From Cristatella mucedo (Eukaryota; Bryozoa; Phylactolaemata; Cristatellidae), in the NCBI GenBank assembly GCA_009760855.2, contig WPIO01000073.1, positions 1,417,501 to 1,481,500 of the forward strand: a stretch of 64,000 bases of DNA. The letters run 5' to 3'. Shown here in pieces: positions 1 to 27,435 of this stretch. The position numbers were made by a program, and so were the translations under genes. Under the pieces are notes generated by a model that worked only from the letters and a program-made list of their open reading frames with translations, ran no database searches and was not told where the DNA came from. How positions within the stretch are numbered: the first letter of the stretch is position 1; every line of letters begins with the position of its first letter.

Positions 1-484
1 TTAGATCCTATTGCAATTTATGTATGTTCGTCACTGGAATAATGCTTGTGGCAAGTTATTGGTAATGGATCAAAATATCGGCCAGATTTGTTATCGAGCC
101 ATCATTTTTGATCCAGTCTTGGCTGTTTTCTGTCATAACATCCCTCATGGCTGTTAGCACTTGCAGTGTGTTATTCCGGAGTTATAACCGTAATCTACCT
201 TCTCTTCATCTGAACTATTCTGTGACAGCTTGTAGCATAGCTGTCAATGCGATTAGTTAAAAATCGCCCTTGATTACAAGTTGCTATTTTATAATTTGTT
301 ATGTGACTTGACAGCAGGAGCTATTTCCTGAAGTTTGAAGTTTATTTGTTATAACCCTTGGTATTATATATAGTCTTGCCGTATTTTTCTTATTGGAGAT
401 CCACAGAGGTTGCTTTTGCTTCTGTTATGCTTACAATATCATGCTAGGTGTGAGTTAAATGTACCAAGTTACATTCACGTGTAG

Positions 485-16590
<16,106 letters not shown>

Positions 16591-17180
16591 AGAAACAAGT
16601 CATCTGGAAGCCTTCTTTATTTTCTACTGCCTCTGGCTTAATGCTTTATTGCAATATTTTCATAATACGTCAGCAGTTAGCAGCAGATTGTCTGTGATGG
16701 CTCTACTGTTTTGGCTGTAATTAGCTAAAGCTAATAGCTAGCTAAGCTGACGAGGCTTGTTAATACTTCTTGTTTTGAAGTTACTTGTTAATAGAAGGAT
16801 ACGTGCATACTATATTTGTTTTTTATGCTGGAACGTATACAAATGCATTTGGAAGGCTGCTAGGTTTGCTCATAATGGCTTGACCACACAGTGTCGAGCT
16901 TGCGAATTATATCCATGCGAGCTTTGCAAAAATTCAACGAGCTAGTTTACCAGCTGGGCCATTAAATATGTAGTTCAGCTTGGTTGATTAGCTTGCCTAG
17001 CTAGCGTGCAGCAAGCAAGCCCCTCCCCCGTCGGCTCGGTAAGGGTATGTCTCGGCAAATGTTGTCTGTGTGCTCGTCTGGTCTTGACATTGCTAAATTC
17101 TCTCAGAGCTTCGAAAACTAGTTTCTTGCCTGCCCACCGTGATGCTGACTGACAGTTCTAAACTCGGCACTTCCCGGCCA
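16591..17180 (+). other. Vasa 3' UTR and downstream spacer
   Basis: The sequence after the vasa TAA is AT-rich and non-coding. A possible ATTAAA poly(A) signal is at 16961-16966. Nothing else is recognised before the L2-A copy that starts near 17181. Confidence 0.4.
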
Positions 17181-18335
17181 GCACCCTCAGAGAACTCAAT
17201 CTCTTTCTAGGCACTTGACATTTGCTGCAAAGGAAGCACGATCGAATGGTTATTGGTAGCATGGTCGATAAACTACAAGAATAATATGGCTAGGGGTGAC
17301 ATGCACATGGTCAGCATCAAGTATGGTTAGTGGCAGCTTGCACAATGGCTGCACACATAAGCACATATAGGAATATAGGACAAATCACAGGGACTTACTA
17401 AATATTGTGATACATGGATGCAATAAATTTTTTTTAATCTGGTCAAGTCTGGAGATGTAATGCAAGTCGGAAGTGAGTTTCCAGGCTTTGGGAGCATACG
17501 AAATAGAGGCAAGATTTTCAAATGATCTGAGGTTTGCACTAGGTGTCAGGTAAACTGATTTTGAAAAGCTTGAGTGGTACGATGCCTAGCCGGGCGGGGG
17601 GGGGGGGGGGGAGTAGATCTGGTAGGTAGGCTGGAGCCAAAGAATGAAGGGACTGAAAAGTAAGTGACAAAACCTTGAAGTCGATGCGCCTGCCGCTTGA
17701 TTGGGAGCCAGTGTAGTTCGGCGAGAAGTAGTGTGATGTGGCAACTGCGACGCTCACGATAGACAAGTGTAGCTGCAGTTTTGCAGCAGCTGTGAGCGTC
17801 TGAGTGCACAGGCCTTTGACCAGCTAGCAGAGCTCCTTGCTTGGTCCTGTTCTTTTCACGGTTTATACTCTTTTTTCTCTTTATACTTTTTTTTCTCTTG
17901 ATGTGATTGTCAAGCACGATTTAGGCTTTCCCTTTTATGTAGATGACAGTTGTACCTTTGCTTTGATCCCTCCAGCAAGTCGAATTCTTTTAACTCATTT
18001 GCTGCATGTATTGATGACATCCGCATATGGAGGGCAGCAAATTTTCTTAAATTGAATGATGATAAAACCAACTTGCTAGTTATGGGCAAAACAAGTGTGA
18101 TTTAGAAAATGGAAAGGGCAACGCTCAAAATCGACTCTGGCAGCATATCATCACTTGAATCTGCACGATATCTATGTGTCCTGTTCCAAAGTGATCTTTA
18201 ATTAGACGACCACATCAGCTCGGGAAAGTCTGCCTACTTTCAGCTACATAATATTGCTAAAATTCGGGCTTGTTTAGACAGTGATACCGCATCTAAATTT
18301 GTCTATGCATGTCTTTACTTCTGCAACTTAAAGTT
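17181..18335 (-). mobile_element. L2-A insertion with 5' inversion (twin priming)
   Basis: The left part, 17181-17815, is antisense L2-A from the 3' UTR back to RT C-terminal text ([20 protein letters not shown]). The right part, about 17828-18333, is sense L2-A from the LGPVLFT region through the YADD equivalent (YVDDS) to text ending ACTTCTGCAACT. The outer end of the right part and the inner end of the left part are neighbours in the intact element (compare 30970-30990 in the copy at 30312), separated there by only about ten bases. This is the arrangement expected from twin priming. Decayed and non-functional. Confidence 0.8.
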
Positions 18336-18470
18336 AATAATAATAACACTTGATAAAGCCCCCTCAGAGAACTCGATCTTTTTTGGGCGCTTTACGTTTG
18401 CTGCATGGGAAACACGATCAAATGGTTAGTGGCAGGATGCTCGATAAGCCTGCTAGAATATAAAGCTATG
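18336..18470 (-). mobile_element. L2-A 3' tail fragment
   Basis: It shows TAATAATAATAACACTTGATAAAG, then the hairpin arm CCCCTCAGAGAACTCGATC, GGGCGCTTTACG and a short stretch of L2-A 3' UTR (ACACGATCAAATGGTTAG). It directly abuts the inverted copy to its left. Confidence 0.75.
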
Positions 18471-19807
18471 CAAAAGCCTGCTAGGATAAGCATAGCTACT
18501 AAGGAACGGAACGGTGTTTTTCTCGTGCATCTTTGACCGTCAAAAAGACAAGGTTGGGTGGATGCCCTTGGTACTTGGTTATTGTGGACACCATGATACA
18601 GGTAACTTTGCCATTGTGGACAAAACGACAGAGGTCAAGCACTGCACAGTATAGCCACTAGCGTTGGGCAGAAATCGACAGATAAGAATATGCGATGACA
18701 CTCTCACAAGTCGTGCTCACTCACCTCCGCCATCCTTAAAGCGTAGGTAGCAGCCACGTCGCCTTCTCTTCCTTAGCTGATGAAGAGAGTCTGACACATA
18801 TCGAATCGGTTTTCGTGCCTGTGCTTTGCTGTGGCCTTGTGCATTCACTTGCTGCGTAAGTGATGGTGATCTATTCACGGGCAGGAGAGCACATTGGATA
18901 CCGTATCTGCAATAGTTGCGAGAAGCATGATAGGACAGGAGACGACATGATAAGAACACGAAACTTCAACCACCGAGTTGGCACACAGCTTACCCAGAGA
19001 TGCTAGATGTATACACTTGAGCCGGGTTCCGGCTCTGATCTGTGACCACAGGTTCCGGCCCTTTGAGAATAAGGCTTGAGTTTGTACCGTATATTCACTT
19101 GGCTGCAGACGCACGAGCTCGACCAGCACAACCGAGGAATTCGAAAAACTCAAGCCCCGGCCTGAGATCCTAGTGACGCTGAGTAGCTTACGTAGAGTTA
19201 CATTCGATGGCAAGTTAGATCAGCACGATCTGGTTAGAGCCACCGAGCTTAAGCCAAATTTTGGCTGCATGCTGCGACGACATTCACTAATTAGGATTCA
19301 TATAGGATTAATGCATAGCTCGTGGCCACAGTAGACTTGCCTCTCAAGTTCTTAGAAGGAGCTGCAGCAAGGGGATAAAGATGCATAAAACGGCCGCTAA
19401 TGAAACAAAAAATAAGTTACTTTAAACTCTTGTACAAAAGACTTTTTCTTAGCCTTTCAAAAAAGTGTGTCATGCTGAAATTTTCAGTGCCCGTTGGGCA
19501 TATCTGGATGCAGAAAGCCCTTGCTGGGTGTTAGCGATTGCCGGGGTGTGACATGTTACGCTGTCTCACTCTTAACAGTGCATCCCATTTGAATACCAAT
19601 GATTTGGGGGCGCCTTGCCCGACATACCTTTCTGCAGCACTGATCATACATGGAACGTTATAGGTGGATGGTGCCAACCGACGGGCAGATGCTTCGCGAT
19701 TCGTGGCCCAGCCTGCGAAAGGTCACCGGCTGCCATCAGGTTCCAACCAGAAAGGCTTAGCCACCGACTGATGTCAGTTGAGTCATAGACCGTGCAGTTG
19801 AAACATT
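18471..19807. other. No recognised gene
   Basis: A region of mixed composition. The longest open frame (18875-19213, minus strand, 112 residues) has no recognisable motif and no supporting splice context. I see no repeat I can name. Confidence 0.4.
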
Positions 19808-20041
19808 AGTGGGTCCCTGTGATTCGCCTTTATGTGCTTATGTTTGCTGACACTGTCCATGCTGCCACTAACCACACTTGCATGCTGACCCGGTGCATGT
19901 CTCCCCTAACCATGTGATTCTTGTTGTTTATTGAGCATGCTACTACTTACCATTCAATCATGCTTCCTTTGCAGCATATGCAAAGCACCTGGAAAGAGAT
20001 CGAGTTCTCCGAGGGCACTTTATCAAGTGTATTATTATTAT
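19808..20041 (+). mobile_element. L2-A 3' end
   Basis: The 3' UTR begins at GGGTCCCTGTGATTCGCC and runs through CATGCTGCCACTAACCACA. It ends with CAAAGCACCTGGAAAGAGATCG, GAGGGCACTTTATCAAGTG and ATTATTATTATT. No RT is retained. Confidence 0.85.
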
Positions 20042-20466
20042 TTTCCCAACGTTTGCTGGGTGTCTGATAATTTACATGATATAATTGAGAATTTTTTTAT
20101 CGGTAGCTTGCATTTTGGCTTTGAACCAGAGTCCACTGTGTTTACAGTGGGGGCTTGCAAGTTTTCGGTAGCGTGCCAGGAGGGGATATTTGCCGCCAGG
20201 TGCTCATGGTCATGGGCCAACCAAGTTAAAATTGGATTAGGTATAAGTACTACGGTGTCTGGCGAGATACAATTGCTCCCGTCGGCTGGGTGAAGTTTTC
20301 TTCAAAGAAGTTGTCCGTTGTCTCACTGGTTAACCAAGCAATATTCTTGTACATTCTGGTTAAAAAATACAAATTCATATCAGTTACAGCTGGTGCGACC
20401 AGAGGTAACTGCTTGCACAAGCTTGGTACCAGTCAAGCCTACCATTACATGGGCAAACCGTGAGCC
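20042..20466. other. Spacer, no recognised gene
   Basis: Between two L2-A copies. An open frame runs through it on both strands, but no domain or repeat is recognised. Confidence 0.35.
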
Positions 20467-22015
20467 TTTTAATAATAATAATATTGCACTTGATAAAGCG
20501 CCCTCAGAGAACTTAATCTCTTTCTAGGCGCTTTACATTTGCTGCAAAGTGATACGCAATAGAATAGTAAGTAAAATCATGCTTGAAAAACAAACAAAAT
20601 GAATAACATGGTTAGGGGTTACATGCACTGGATCAGCATGCAAATGTGGTTAGTGGCAGCATGAACAGTGTCAGCACGCATAAGCACATCGAGGACGAAT
20701 CACAAGGACCCACTAAATGCTGTCCTAAATAGGTATGTTTTTAAGTTTCTTTTAAATGTGGTCAGGTCAGGGGATGTTCTGATGCAGGTCGGGAGGGAGT
20801 TCCAGGCTGTGGGAGCATACGAGCTAAATGCACGGTCTCCAAAGGATTTAAGGTTTGTACGAGGTATTTCTAGACTGTTGGATTCCGAAAAGCGAGTGGT
20901 ACGATGCTTTGCCTGATGGGGTAGTATATCTGAAAGGTAGGCTGGAGCCATAGAATGAAGAGACCTAAAAGTGAGTGACAAAACCTTGAAGTCAATCCGT
21001 TGCTTGACTGGTAGCCAGTGCAGGTCGGCGAGAAGTGGAGTAATGTGGCAACTGCGACGCTCACGACAGACAAGCCTAGCTGCAGAGTTTTGCACCAGCT
21101 GCAATCGCCTGATCGCACATGCTGGTAGGCCTGTAAGCAGTGAGTTGCAGAAGTCGAGACGAGATGTCACGAATGCATGGACCAACTTGGACGTGGTATC
21201 CTTATCTAAACAAGCCCTAATTTTAGCAATGTTATGAAGCTGAAAATAGGCTGATTTGACTGTGGAGCTGATGTGGTCGTCTAACGAGAGGTCGCTTTGG
21301 AATATGACACCTAGATTTCGAGCTGATGCAACTGGAGATATGCTGGCAGAGCCAATTTTGAAAGTCAGCCTTTCCAATTTCTGAATAACACTAGGTTTGC
21401 CCATAACTAGTAAGTTAGTTTTTTATCATCGTTTAGTTTTAGAAAATTTGCTGCCATCCATGATCGGATGTCATCAATGCATGCAGCAAGTGAGTTGAGA
21501 GAATTTGAGGTGCTCGAAGGCTGGGAGGGATCAAAGCAAAGGTACAACTGAGTGTCATCCGCATAGAAGTGAAAGCCTAGATTGTGCTTGGCAATCACAT
21601 CAGCGAGAGGGAGAGTATAAACGGTGAAAAGGACCGGACCTAGCACAGAGCCCTGAGGTACTCCATATTTTAGAGGTACTTCAGATGATCTTTGTCCATT
21701 CACGTCAACACTCTGGAGTCTCCCACTGAGATAGGACCTGAACCACTGCAGAGCAGTGCCAGTGATACCCAGGCGAGATGAGAGGCGCTCTAGAAGTACT
21801 TTGTGATCGATGGTATCAAAAGCTGCCGAAAGATCGAGCAAAACAAGAAGAGACACTCTACCCATGTCTGCATTCCTAAGTAGGTCGTTGTATACCCGAA
21901 GCAATGCTGACTCTGTGGAGTGATTAGCTCTAAAGCCAGACTGGAACTTACTAGCAAGGTGTGAGGTTTCGATATACGAGTTCAGCTGGTCTGCCACATG
22001 CTGCTTTTCACATCA
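20467..22015 (-). mobile_element. L2-A retrotransposon, RT nearly intact (copy A)
   Basis: The tail (AATAATAATATTGCACTTGATAAAGCGCC) lies at the left and the 5' truncation near 22015. Minus-strand RT text includes [32 protein letters not shown] and [11 protein letters not shown]. The C-terminal domain follows: [43 protein letters not shown]. Two open frames (21997-21407 and 21404-20700) are separated only by two extra A residues in an A-run at about 21421-21426 (plus-strand T6, against A4 in the copy at 30312). The endonuclease domain is missing. Very similar to the copy at 30312. Confidence 0.93.
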
Positions 22016-23696
22016 GTGGCTGAAAGGGATTTGACACGTGAATCTTAAAATCTGATTGAATCGATGCCAGATTGCATCGCTGCACTGGCCGTGATCGTGG
22101 AAACAAGCTGTTTAATCGGTCAAATTTTTTTAATGCTCTGCTTAGGTCAGGTTTTGAGTCCCCAAGCTACACTACTGTAGCCCCAGAGGATCTGGCATCC
22201 TCATTGTGAAGTTCGAGTCGATCTCGGTTAAAAAACCGTAATTCTGATCGCCATCGGTCATGTTAAGTCAAATATTTCTGTTTTTCCAGATAATACCATG
22301 TACAATGAGCAGAGGACACTCCTTCTGCCAAATCCAAGCATGGTTTTGGACGATTGATATGCTGAGCATTAAATGTGTACAAGTCTATGGTTTACTTTTC
22401 AGCCAACAGGCTTACTCATGAGCACAGGATGGGAAAGCTTCACCTGTCTGCTTTGGTAGAGCAAAGAAGTCTGTATCTTGGCTAAGCGACAGTCGTTGTC
22501 TTTGCAGAAGTCACAAGACTCTCATCATTCTGATTGGCTAGTGCAGTTGTGCTGCAGTAAGCAGTGCAAGGCTGTGGTGTATAATAATACATTTGTATAG
22601 CACCCTCAGAGACACGTTGGAGAAATGCCGAGCTGTACCGGCCTCAATTCTGGGTTAATTGATGCCTGCCTAGAGGTGGCTGGCTTGGCAGCTGAGGAGA
22701 GCATCAATTTTGCTTCTCACATCCAGCCAAGGGTGCGGCCTTGCATTGCATATTGCTGCTGCTGCTGCTGTGACTTCGAGATTCCTTCTGCAAGTTATTA
22801 GCAGCTGACAAGGTTTAGACGCTTCATAGCCTGAAAAAAGTAAAGCTAAGATCAGCTGATCGAACAGCCTAATCTTAGGACAGCATAGGATCGAACAGCC
22901 TCAGTATAGCAGCAAAATCGGCATTATCGGCTGTCCCTGTCTCAGGCAGAGGGCAAGATTTTCTGCTGCAGGACTCGAATGCACGACCCGGGTCTCGAAA
23001 TTCTAGCACCTTACTCCTGGGCTAGGATCCACTGGCCAAAAATGCTCTCATGTGCTGCCAGCAGGGCCTTTTCCCCGTGCTCGTGCCTGCCCGAAACCAC
23101 CAACACGTGCAGCTGCTACAGCTGACATAGTAGAGCACAGTGTTGATAGGAGAGGTAATATGCTGGCTATCATCTGCACTATGAGTGGCCGAAAGTTCAA
23201 AGCTGTCTGAAGTTGCGATCCGCCAGAGTTGAAAAGGGTGTCTTGGCCTGAATGCCAACGGCTAATGCTACTTTTGCTGCTCCTGGTTGCTTTCTGCAGC
23301 CAATGCTGGAATCAGCTAATTTGTGGCTATTGTTTTCGGCTGCTGCTGCCTCCTGCAGCTGCTGCCTGCTGGCTTCTGTCTGCAACCTGCCGTGAGCTGG
23401 CTACTGCTGTTGGTTGCTGGCTGCTTCCGGTGTACTGTTCCTAGCTGGTGGCTGCTGGCTGCTTCTATTGTGCTGCTTACTAATTTTTCCCATTTCTTCC
23501 AGAGTAAAGTGTGCTGCTTATCTGCTTTGGCAGTTATAACTACTCAATTTAGCCTATAATATATAGACAGTTTTCTGCCAGTAGATTGAGGGATCCTGCA
23601 AACTATTGTGCACATTGATTGAATAGAAAATGACTTCGTTTGACAACAAAGGATTGCTGCTGTGTCTTTGGCTACGGTCATTCTGACCAGTGGCAA
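22016..23696. other. Spacer with SINE-2 relic; CTG-rich
   Basis: It contains an L2-type tail scrap at 22583-22616 (ATAATAATACATTTGTATAGCACCCTCAGAGA), a SINE-2 relic at 22905-23035, and CTG/CAG-rich tracts (22755-22775, 23260-23460). Open frames in the CTG-rich part have low complexity. No gene recognised. Confidence 0.4.
22905..23035 (-). mobile_element. tRNA-derived SINE (SINE-2), degenerate
   Basis: On the minus strand, AGCCCAGGAGTAAGGTGCTAG leads to CGGGTCGTGCATTCGAGTCC, a decayed B box. The SINE-2 body follows. It matches the heads at 24190 and 56970. Confidence 0.6.
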
Positions 23697-24012
23697 TTGA
23701 TTACGTGGTACTTTGCTTAGCATGGTTGTGGATAGGGGGCTTGAGCCAGAGAATGAAGGATCCTAAAGTGAGTGGCAGAACCTTGAAGTCGATATGCTGC
23801 TTGATTGGGAGCCAGTGCAGGTAGGTGAGAAGTGGTCTGATGTGGAGAATGCAACCTTCACGACAGACAAACTTTGCTGCAGAGTTCGGCACCAATTGTC
23901 AGCGCTTGATTGTATCGGCCGGTAAACCTGCAAGCAGTGATTTGCAGAAGTCGAGATGGGATGTCACAAATGCATGGACCAATTTGGATATGATATCTTT
24001 GTCTAAGTTAAC
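23697..24012 (-). mobile_element. L2-A internal RT C-terminal fragment
   Basis: The minus strand reads L2-A C-terminal text: VPNSAAKFVCREG, LHWLPIKQHIDFKVLPLT, then LKPP. Both ends are truncated and it has no 3' tail of its own. Confidence 0.8.
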
Positions 24013-24013
24013 C

Positions 24014-24120
24014 CAACTGTTTGTGATAATAATAATACATTTGTTATAGCTCACTCACAGAACCCAACCTCTTTTTAGGCACCTTACATTTTCTGTAAAG
24101 GAAACATGATCAAATGGTTA
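24014..24120 (-). mobile_element. L2-A 3' tail fragment
   Basis: GATAATAATAATACATTTGTTATAG is followed by a diverged hairpin (CTCACTCACAGAACCCAACC, TTTAGGCACCTTACATTTT) and ACATGATCAAATGGTTAG of the 3' UTR. Confidence 0.7.
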
Positions 24121-24179
24121 GCCTACCTGATGTTAAATTTACCTGATTCTCTGAGAATTTGCTCCGTCCATGGCAATGG

Positions 24180-24320
24180 CCCTTGATGTGCCAGCCTAGG
24201 GGTAAGATGCACTTCACGATCCAGATCGTGGGTTTAAGTCTTGCTGCAGGCGATCTGCAAGTGGGGCGGTGATGATAGTCTTAAGGCTCTTCCGCTGTTA
24301 TTTTAGCAGGGCTATTGAAT
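24180..24320 (+). mobile_element. tRNA-derived SINE (SINE-2)
   Basis: It reads GCCAGCCTAGGGGTAAGATGCAC, then CCAGATCGTGGGTTTAAGTC (B-box-like), the body GTGATGATAGTCTTAAGGCTC, and TTTAGCAGGGCTATTG. Confidence 0.7.
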
Positions 24321-24344
24321 CAGCCGAACTTTAGTTTACCTTTA

Positions 24345-24520
24345 TATATTGTAATTCATTTGCATAGCATCCTAAGAGAATTGTATCTCAATTCAGGCGC
24401 TTCACATATGCTACGGGGCTCGAGCTCACGACCTCATATGCATACCTCTTACCGCATATGCAAATCATTCACCTTGGCCTTGGTTCGAGGCAAGCACCTT
24501 AGCCACTAGGCCACATCAGT
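24345..24520 (-). mobile_element. tRNA-derived SINE with L2-like tail (SINE-1)
   Basis: On the minus strand, GTGGCCTAGTGGCTAAGGTGC (A box) is followed by GAGGTCGTGAGCTCGAGCCC (B box). Then come TATGTGAAGCGCCTGAATTG and TTCTCTTAGGATGCTATGCAAATGAAT. The layout matches the copies at 28501 and 46962. Confidence 0.82.
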
Positions 24521-25702
24521 GAAATGTTGCATGTTATCACTCATCCATTGAAATGCTCTCTTTCCAGCGTACTGTAGTTTGCTGAGGGAAGGGTGCTGTG
24601 CAAATGTTTTATTTCTATTGTTATCACCGTTAATTTTTCTCTCTGATCCAAAAGACCTGTTGCACGCAGCCTGATGCCTGCACGGACAGCGGAGCTGCTG
24701 CACCCTGCTTGTCACGCCCTCCAATCGGCTCAATTTTCTCTGCAGGTCTTTTATTGCTGAACTCACTTGTTCAACTCTTTCTCAAAGACTATACTTTCTG
24801 TGCTGCTGCCGAATTGGGCCAGTTGCTTACCAGCCATCCTGCACTGCTGCCTGCAACCCAGTTACTTTCTTGTCTGTCCTTCTGAATCCTCAGTCGTGGA
24901 GCAAAACTTCTTTGTGCTGCGTGACTTGTCTGCGGGCTAGCGTGTATACACCAAGAGCCACCTACTACGGTGTGAAGGTGCTATAGAAATCTTTCTGGTG
25001 TAATGCCTGCTTCGTCTTCATGCTGGCTTAGAGGGAACGCCAATGGCTGAGTGGAAATCTGCACCGGGCCAGTCACCCTTGGATTGCCAAGCCTTCGGCG
25101 TCCTGTGTATGTCTCACTAGCTGCCAGGCTGCAATTGTCCCCATGCCAGCAGGTCTTTTTCAATGCTCGTTTGGAGCAGCACCTCTCAATTTCCTGCATG
25201 CCAGTACGGTGTGAATGTTGGGCATGGTGCGATGGCTGCAGGCTGCTTAGCATTGCACCCATTTGTGGCCTGGAAGCCTGGCATTGTGCTTTTGTTCTGT
25301 GTGAAGGAAGCTACGGCCGGGTTTGCTCGGAGGCCACAACTGCACTCTCTTAGCAACGCTTTTGCAGTGGCCCACGTCCGTGGTGAATGCCCTTGTTGGG
25401 TCCGCCTGGCTTATCCACCCACTGAGCTCTTCCGGTCAAGTCAGCGGACCCACGTGAGGCAGTTGTTTCCAAGCCAGTGTGCTGGCCGTGCGTCCCGGTT
25501 CCACGTTTCCCAAATTAAAGGGCATCTGCCTGAGCAGTCTTGATCTGTGCGCGACTGCCCGCACAAACTTAACAGCAGCGACGAACATGGGATTTGATTG
25601 ACATGCTGCATGTAATACGGCAGGATCTGATACGAGAGCTCCACCAGCGTCGGGGGGGGGGGAGGACAGACGCACGCAGACTAGGCTTCAATTGCTGCGA
25701 GG
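24521..25702. other. GC-richer spacer, no recognised gene
   Basis: There are open frames on both strands (for example 25163-25543 plus and 24506-24766 minus, the latter with a short heptad-like SSAIKDLQRKLSRLEGVT stretch). None has a domain I recognise. A G run of about ten bases sits at 25653. Confidence 0.35.
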
Positions 25703-26722
25703 ATGTGCCTTGAGAAACATATTTACGAAGAGTCCCGACGAAAGGCAATGCTGATAAGCATCCTTCCGGTTAAGGGGTATTCCATGCTAAAGCTGGAGGT
25801 AGCTCCACGTAAACTGGCGGAACTCCAGCAAGAGGACCTTGTAGCACTTGTCATGAGGATTCTTCCTCCTTCCTCTGCCCCTGTGCCTGAGGTTTGCTAC
25901 ATTTGCAGTGGATGTTCCTGTTCAGGTCGCATTTGTAAGAGCGCTGGTATAAGCTTTAGCAACGGGACACATTTTCTGCCGTCTAACCTGTCGGTGCCAC
26001 AAGTGCCTGTCAGGACGGTGCCAGAGCGGCAGCACGTGGCAGCGACGGTGGATGAGCCACCTGCGGCGGCCTGCACCGTAGTGGCCTGTCTGGCGGTGGC
26101 TTGCGAGGCTTTGGAAGTGAAGGCACTGGTCCGCGAAACATCAATCCGCGAGGTTTCACGCAAGAAGGTGCCAGTACACGGGACGGTATCCGAAACGGTG
26201 GTGGCCCACAAAACGGCCTGCCTGCCTACGACGGACGTCCGCGTGAAGGCAGCAGTGGTCGAGTTCAGTGATGCGGCAAGCGCTGCTACGCCGGTCGGCA
26301 CTGCGAATACGATACCAGTCGGCGCTGCAACTATGACACCGCTCTGCACTGCGACTATGAAGCCGGTCGGTGCTGCATCAACGATGCCGGTCGGCTATGC
26401 ATCAACGATGCCGGTCAGCGCTGCGACTACGACGCCGGTCGGCCCTGGGACTACGATGCCGGTTGGCCCTGCTACGAAGCCGGTTAGTGCTGCCAGAGCT
26501 GCTATGTTGGCAAGAAGAGCCGGTGATGTGGAAGCAGCCGCCAAGGCGACGGAGACTGCCGAAACCCGTGCGGCTAAGGGAGGAGGCATGTGCCCAATCC
26601 CTGGTTGTTCCCATTCCCTTCCCAAAGTCCAACGTTGCTTGCCTAATGGCCAGCGATTGCTGCTTTCTAATCGCGGAGAAGAAACTGAGCAGCAAAGAGC
26701 TTGCTGGCATGGAGGCAGGTAG
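25703..26722 (+). CDS. Uncharacterised single-exon ORF, 339 aa, with in-frame 8-aa repeats
   Basis: This is the longest uninterrupted open frame outside the retroelements. Near residue 65 it has a Cys cluster (CYICSGCSCSGRICKS). From about residue 194 to 255 it carries tandem octads of the type T-x-P-V-G-A-A-x, encoded by 24-base DNA repeats of the form ACGATGCCGGTCGG(C/T)GCTGC. The C-terminus is basic and Cys-containing (CPIPGCSHSLPK). No promoter, splice site or homologous family is recognised, and long frames on other strands overlap it. GC content is higher than the surroundings. It may be a real fast-evolving gene, part of an unknown mobile element, or a chance frame in GC-rich repeat DNA. 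Confidence 0.3.
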   Translation: MCLEKHIYEESRRKAMLISILPVKGYSMLKLEVAPRKLAELQQEDLVALVMRILPPSSAPVPEVCYICSGCSCSGRICKSAGISFSNGTHFLPSNLSVPQVPVRTVPERQHVAATVDEPPAAACTVVACLAVACEALEVKALVRETSIREVSRKKVPVHGTVSETVVAHKTACLPTTDVRVKAAVVEFSDAASAATPVGTANTIPVGAATMTPLCTATMKPVGAASTMPVGYASTMPVSAATTTPVGPGTTMPVGPATKPVSAARAAMLARRAGDVEAAAKATETAETRAAKGGGMCPIPGCSHSLPKVQRCLPNGQRLLLSNRGEETEQQRACWHGGR

Positions 26723-26874
26723 AGCTTGTCGTCATGTGATGCAGAGGACTGCCGCTGCTACTAACATAGCCTTTGAAGGCTGCCTCAGGCTTCGTCTGTT
26801 CTTCTCCCATCTATCTGCAGTGGCTGCAGCAGCAATTTTACTGGGCATTAGAACTGGTTGCAGAGGCTTCTTTG

Positions 26875-26881
26875 TCACGCA

Positions 26882-26937
<56 letters not shown>

Positions 26938-27020
26938 GACACACTCACAGACACACTCACAGACAGACAGACAGACAGACAGACACACACACACTCACAG
27001 ACAGACAGACAGACAGACAG

Positions 27021-27051
<31 letters not shown>

Positions 27052-27086
27052 GACACACACACACACTCACAGACACACGCACACGT

Positions 27087-27135
<49 letters not shown>

Positions 27136-27150
27136 CACACACATGCTCCT
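26875..27150. repeat. (CA)n/(ACAG)n compound microsatellite
   Basis: About 275 bases of CA repeats with embedded ACAG blocks and a short CACGCACACGTGCAC interruption. Apparent His/Thr-rich or Cys/Val-rich open frames across it are repeat artefacts. A separate (CT)n run sits at 27401-27422. Confidence 0.95.
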
Positions 27151-27435
27151 GCTTGCACGTTTGTGCCAGGCAAAGGTTTGCTGATAGGTCTGAACTGCCA
27201 CTGTGAAGGCTCCTGCTGGTCACACCGGTACGTGCCCCCTTCTCGACCCATCACGTGCTCCTTTAGCACCCCAGGTGGTCCGACCTTGCTAGCTGCTGCT
27301 GCTGCCTGTGGAAGGGGAGGGGGAAGCCGGTCGTTGTCACTTCTTGAAGTGCTACTTCGGCAGCTAGATGCCTGTGCATGCTGTGGGCTGCACGTGCCTC
27401 TCTCTCTCTCTCTCTCTCTCTTGCTCTCTCCCTCA

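Noticed and set aside
20668-20916. Plus-strand ORF opposite the L2-A RT (recurs at 31451-31203)
   Set aside because: Antisense shadow of the conserved RT C-terminal domain.
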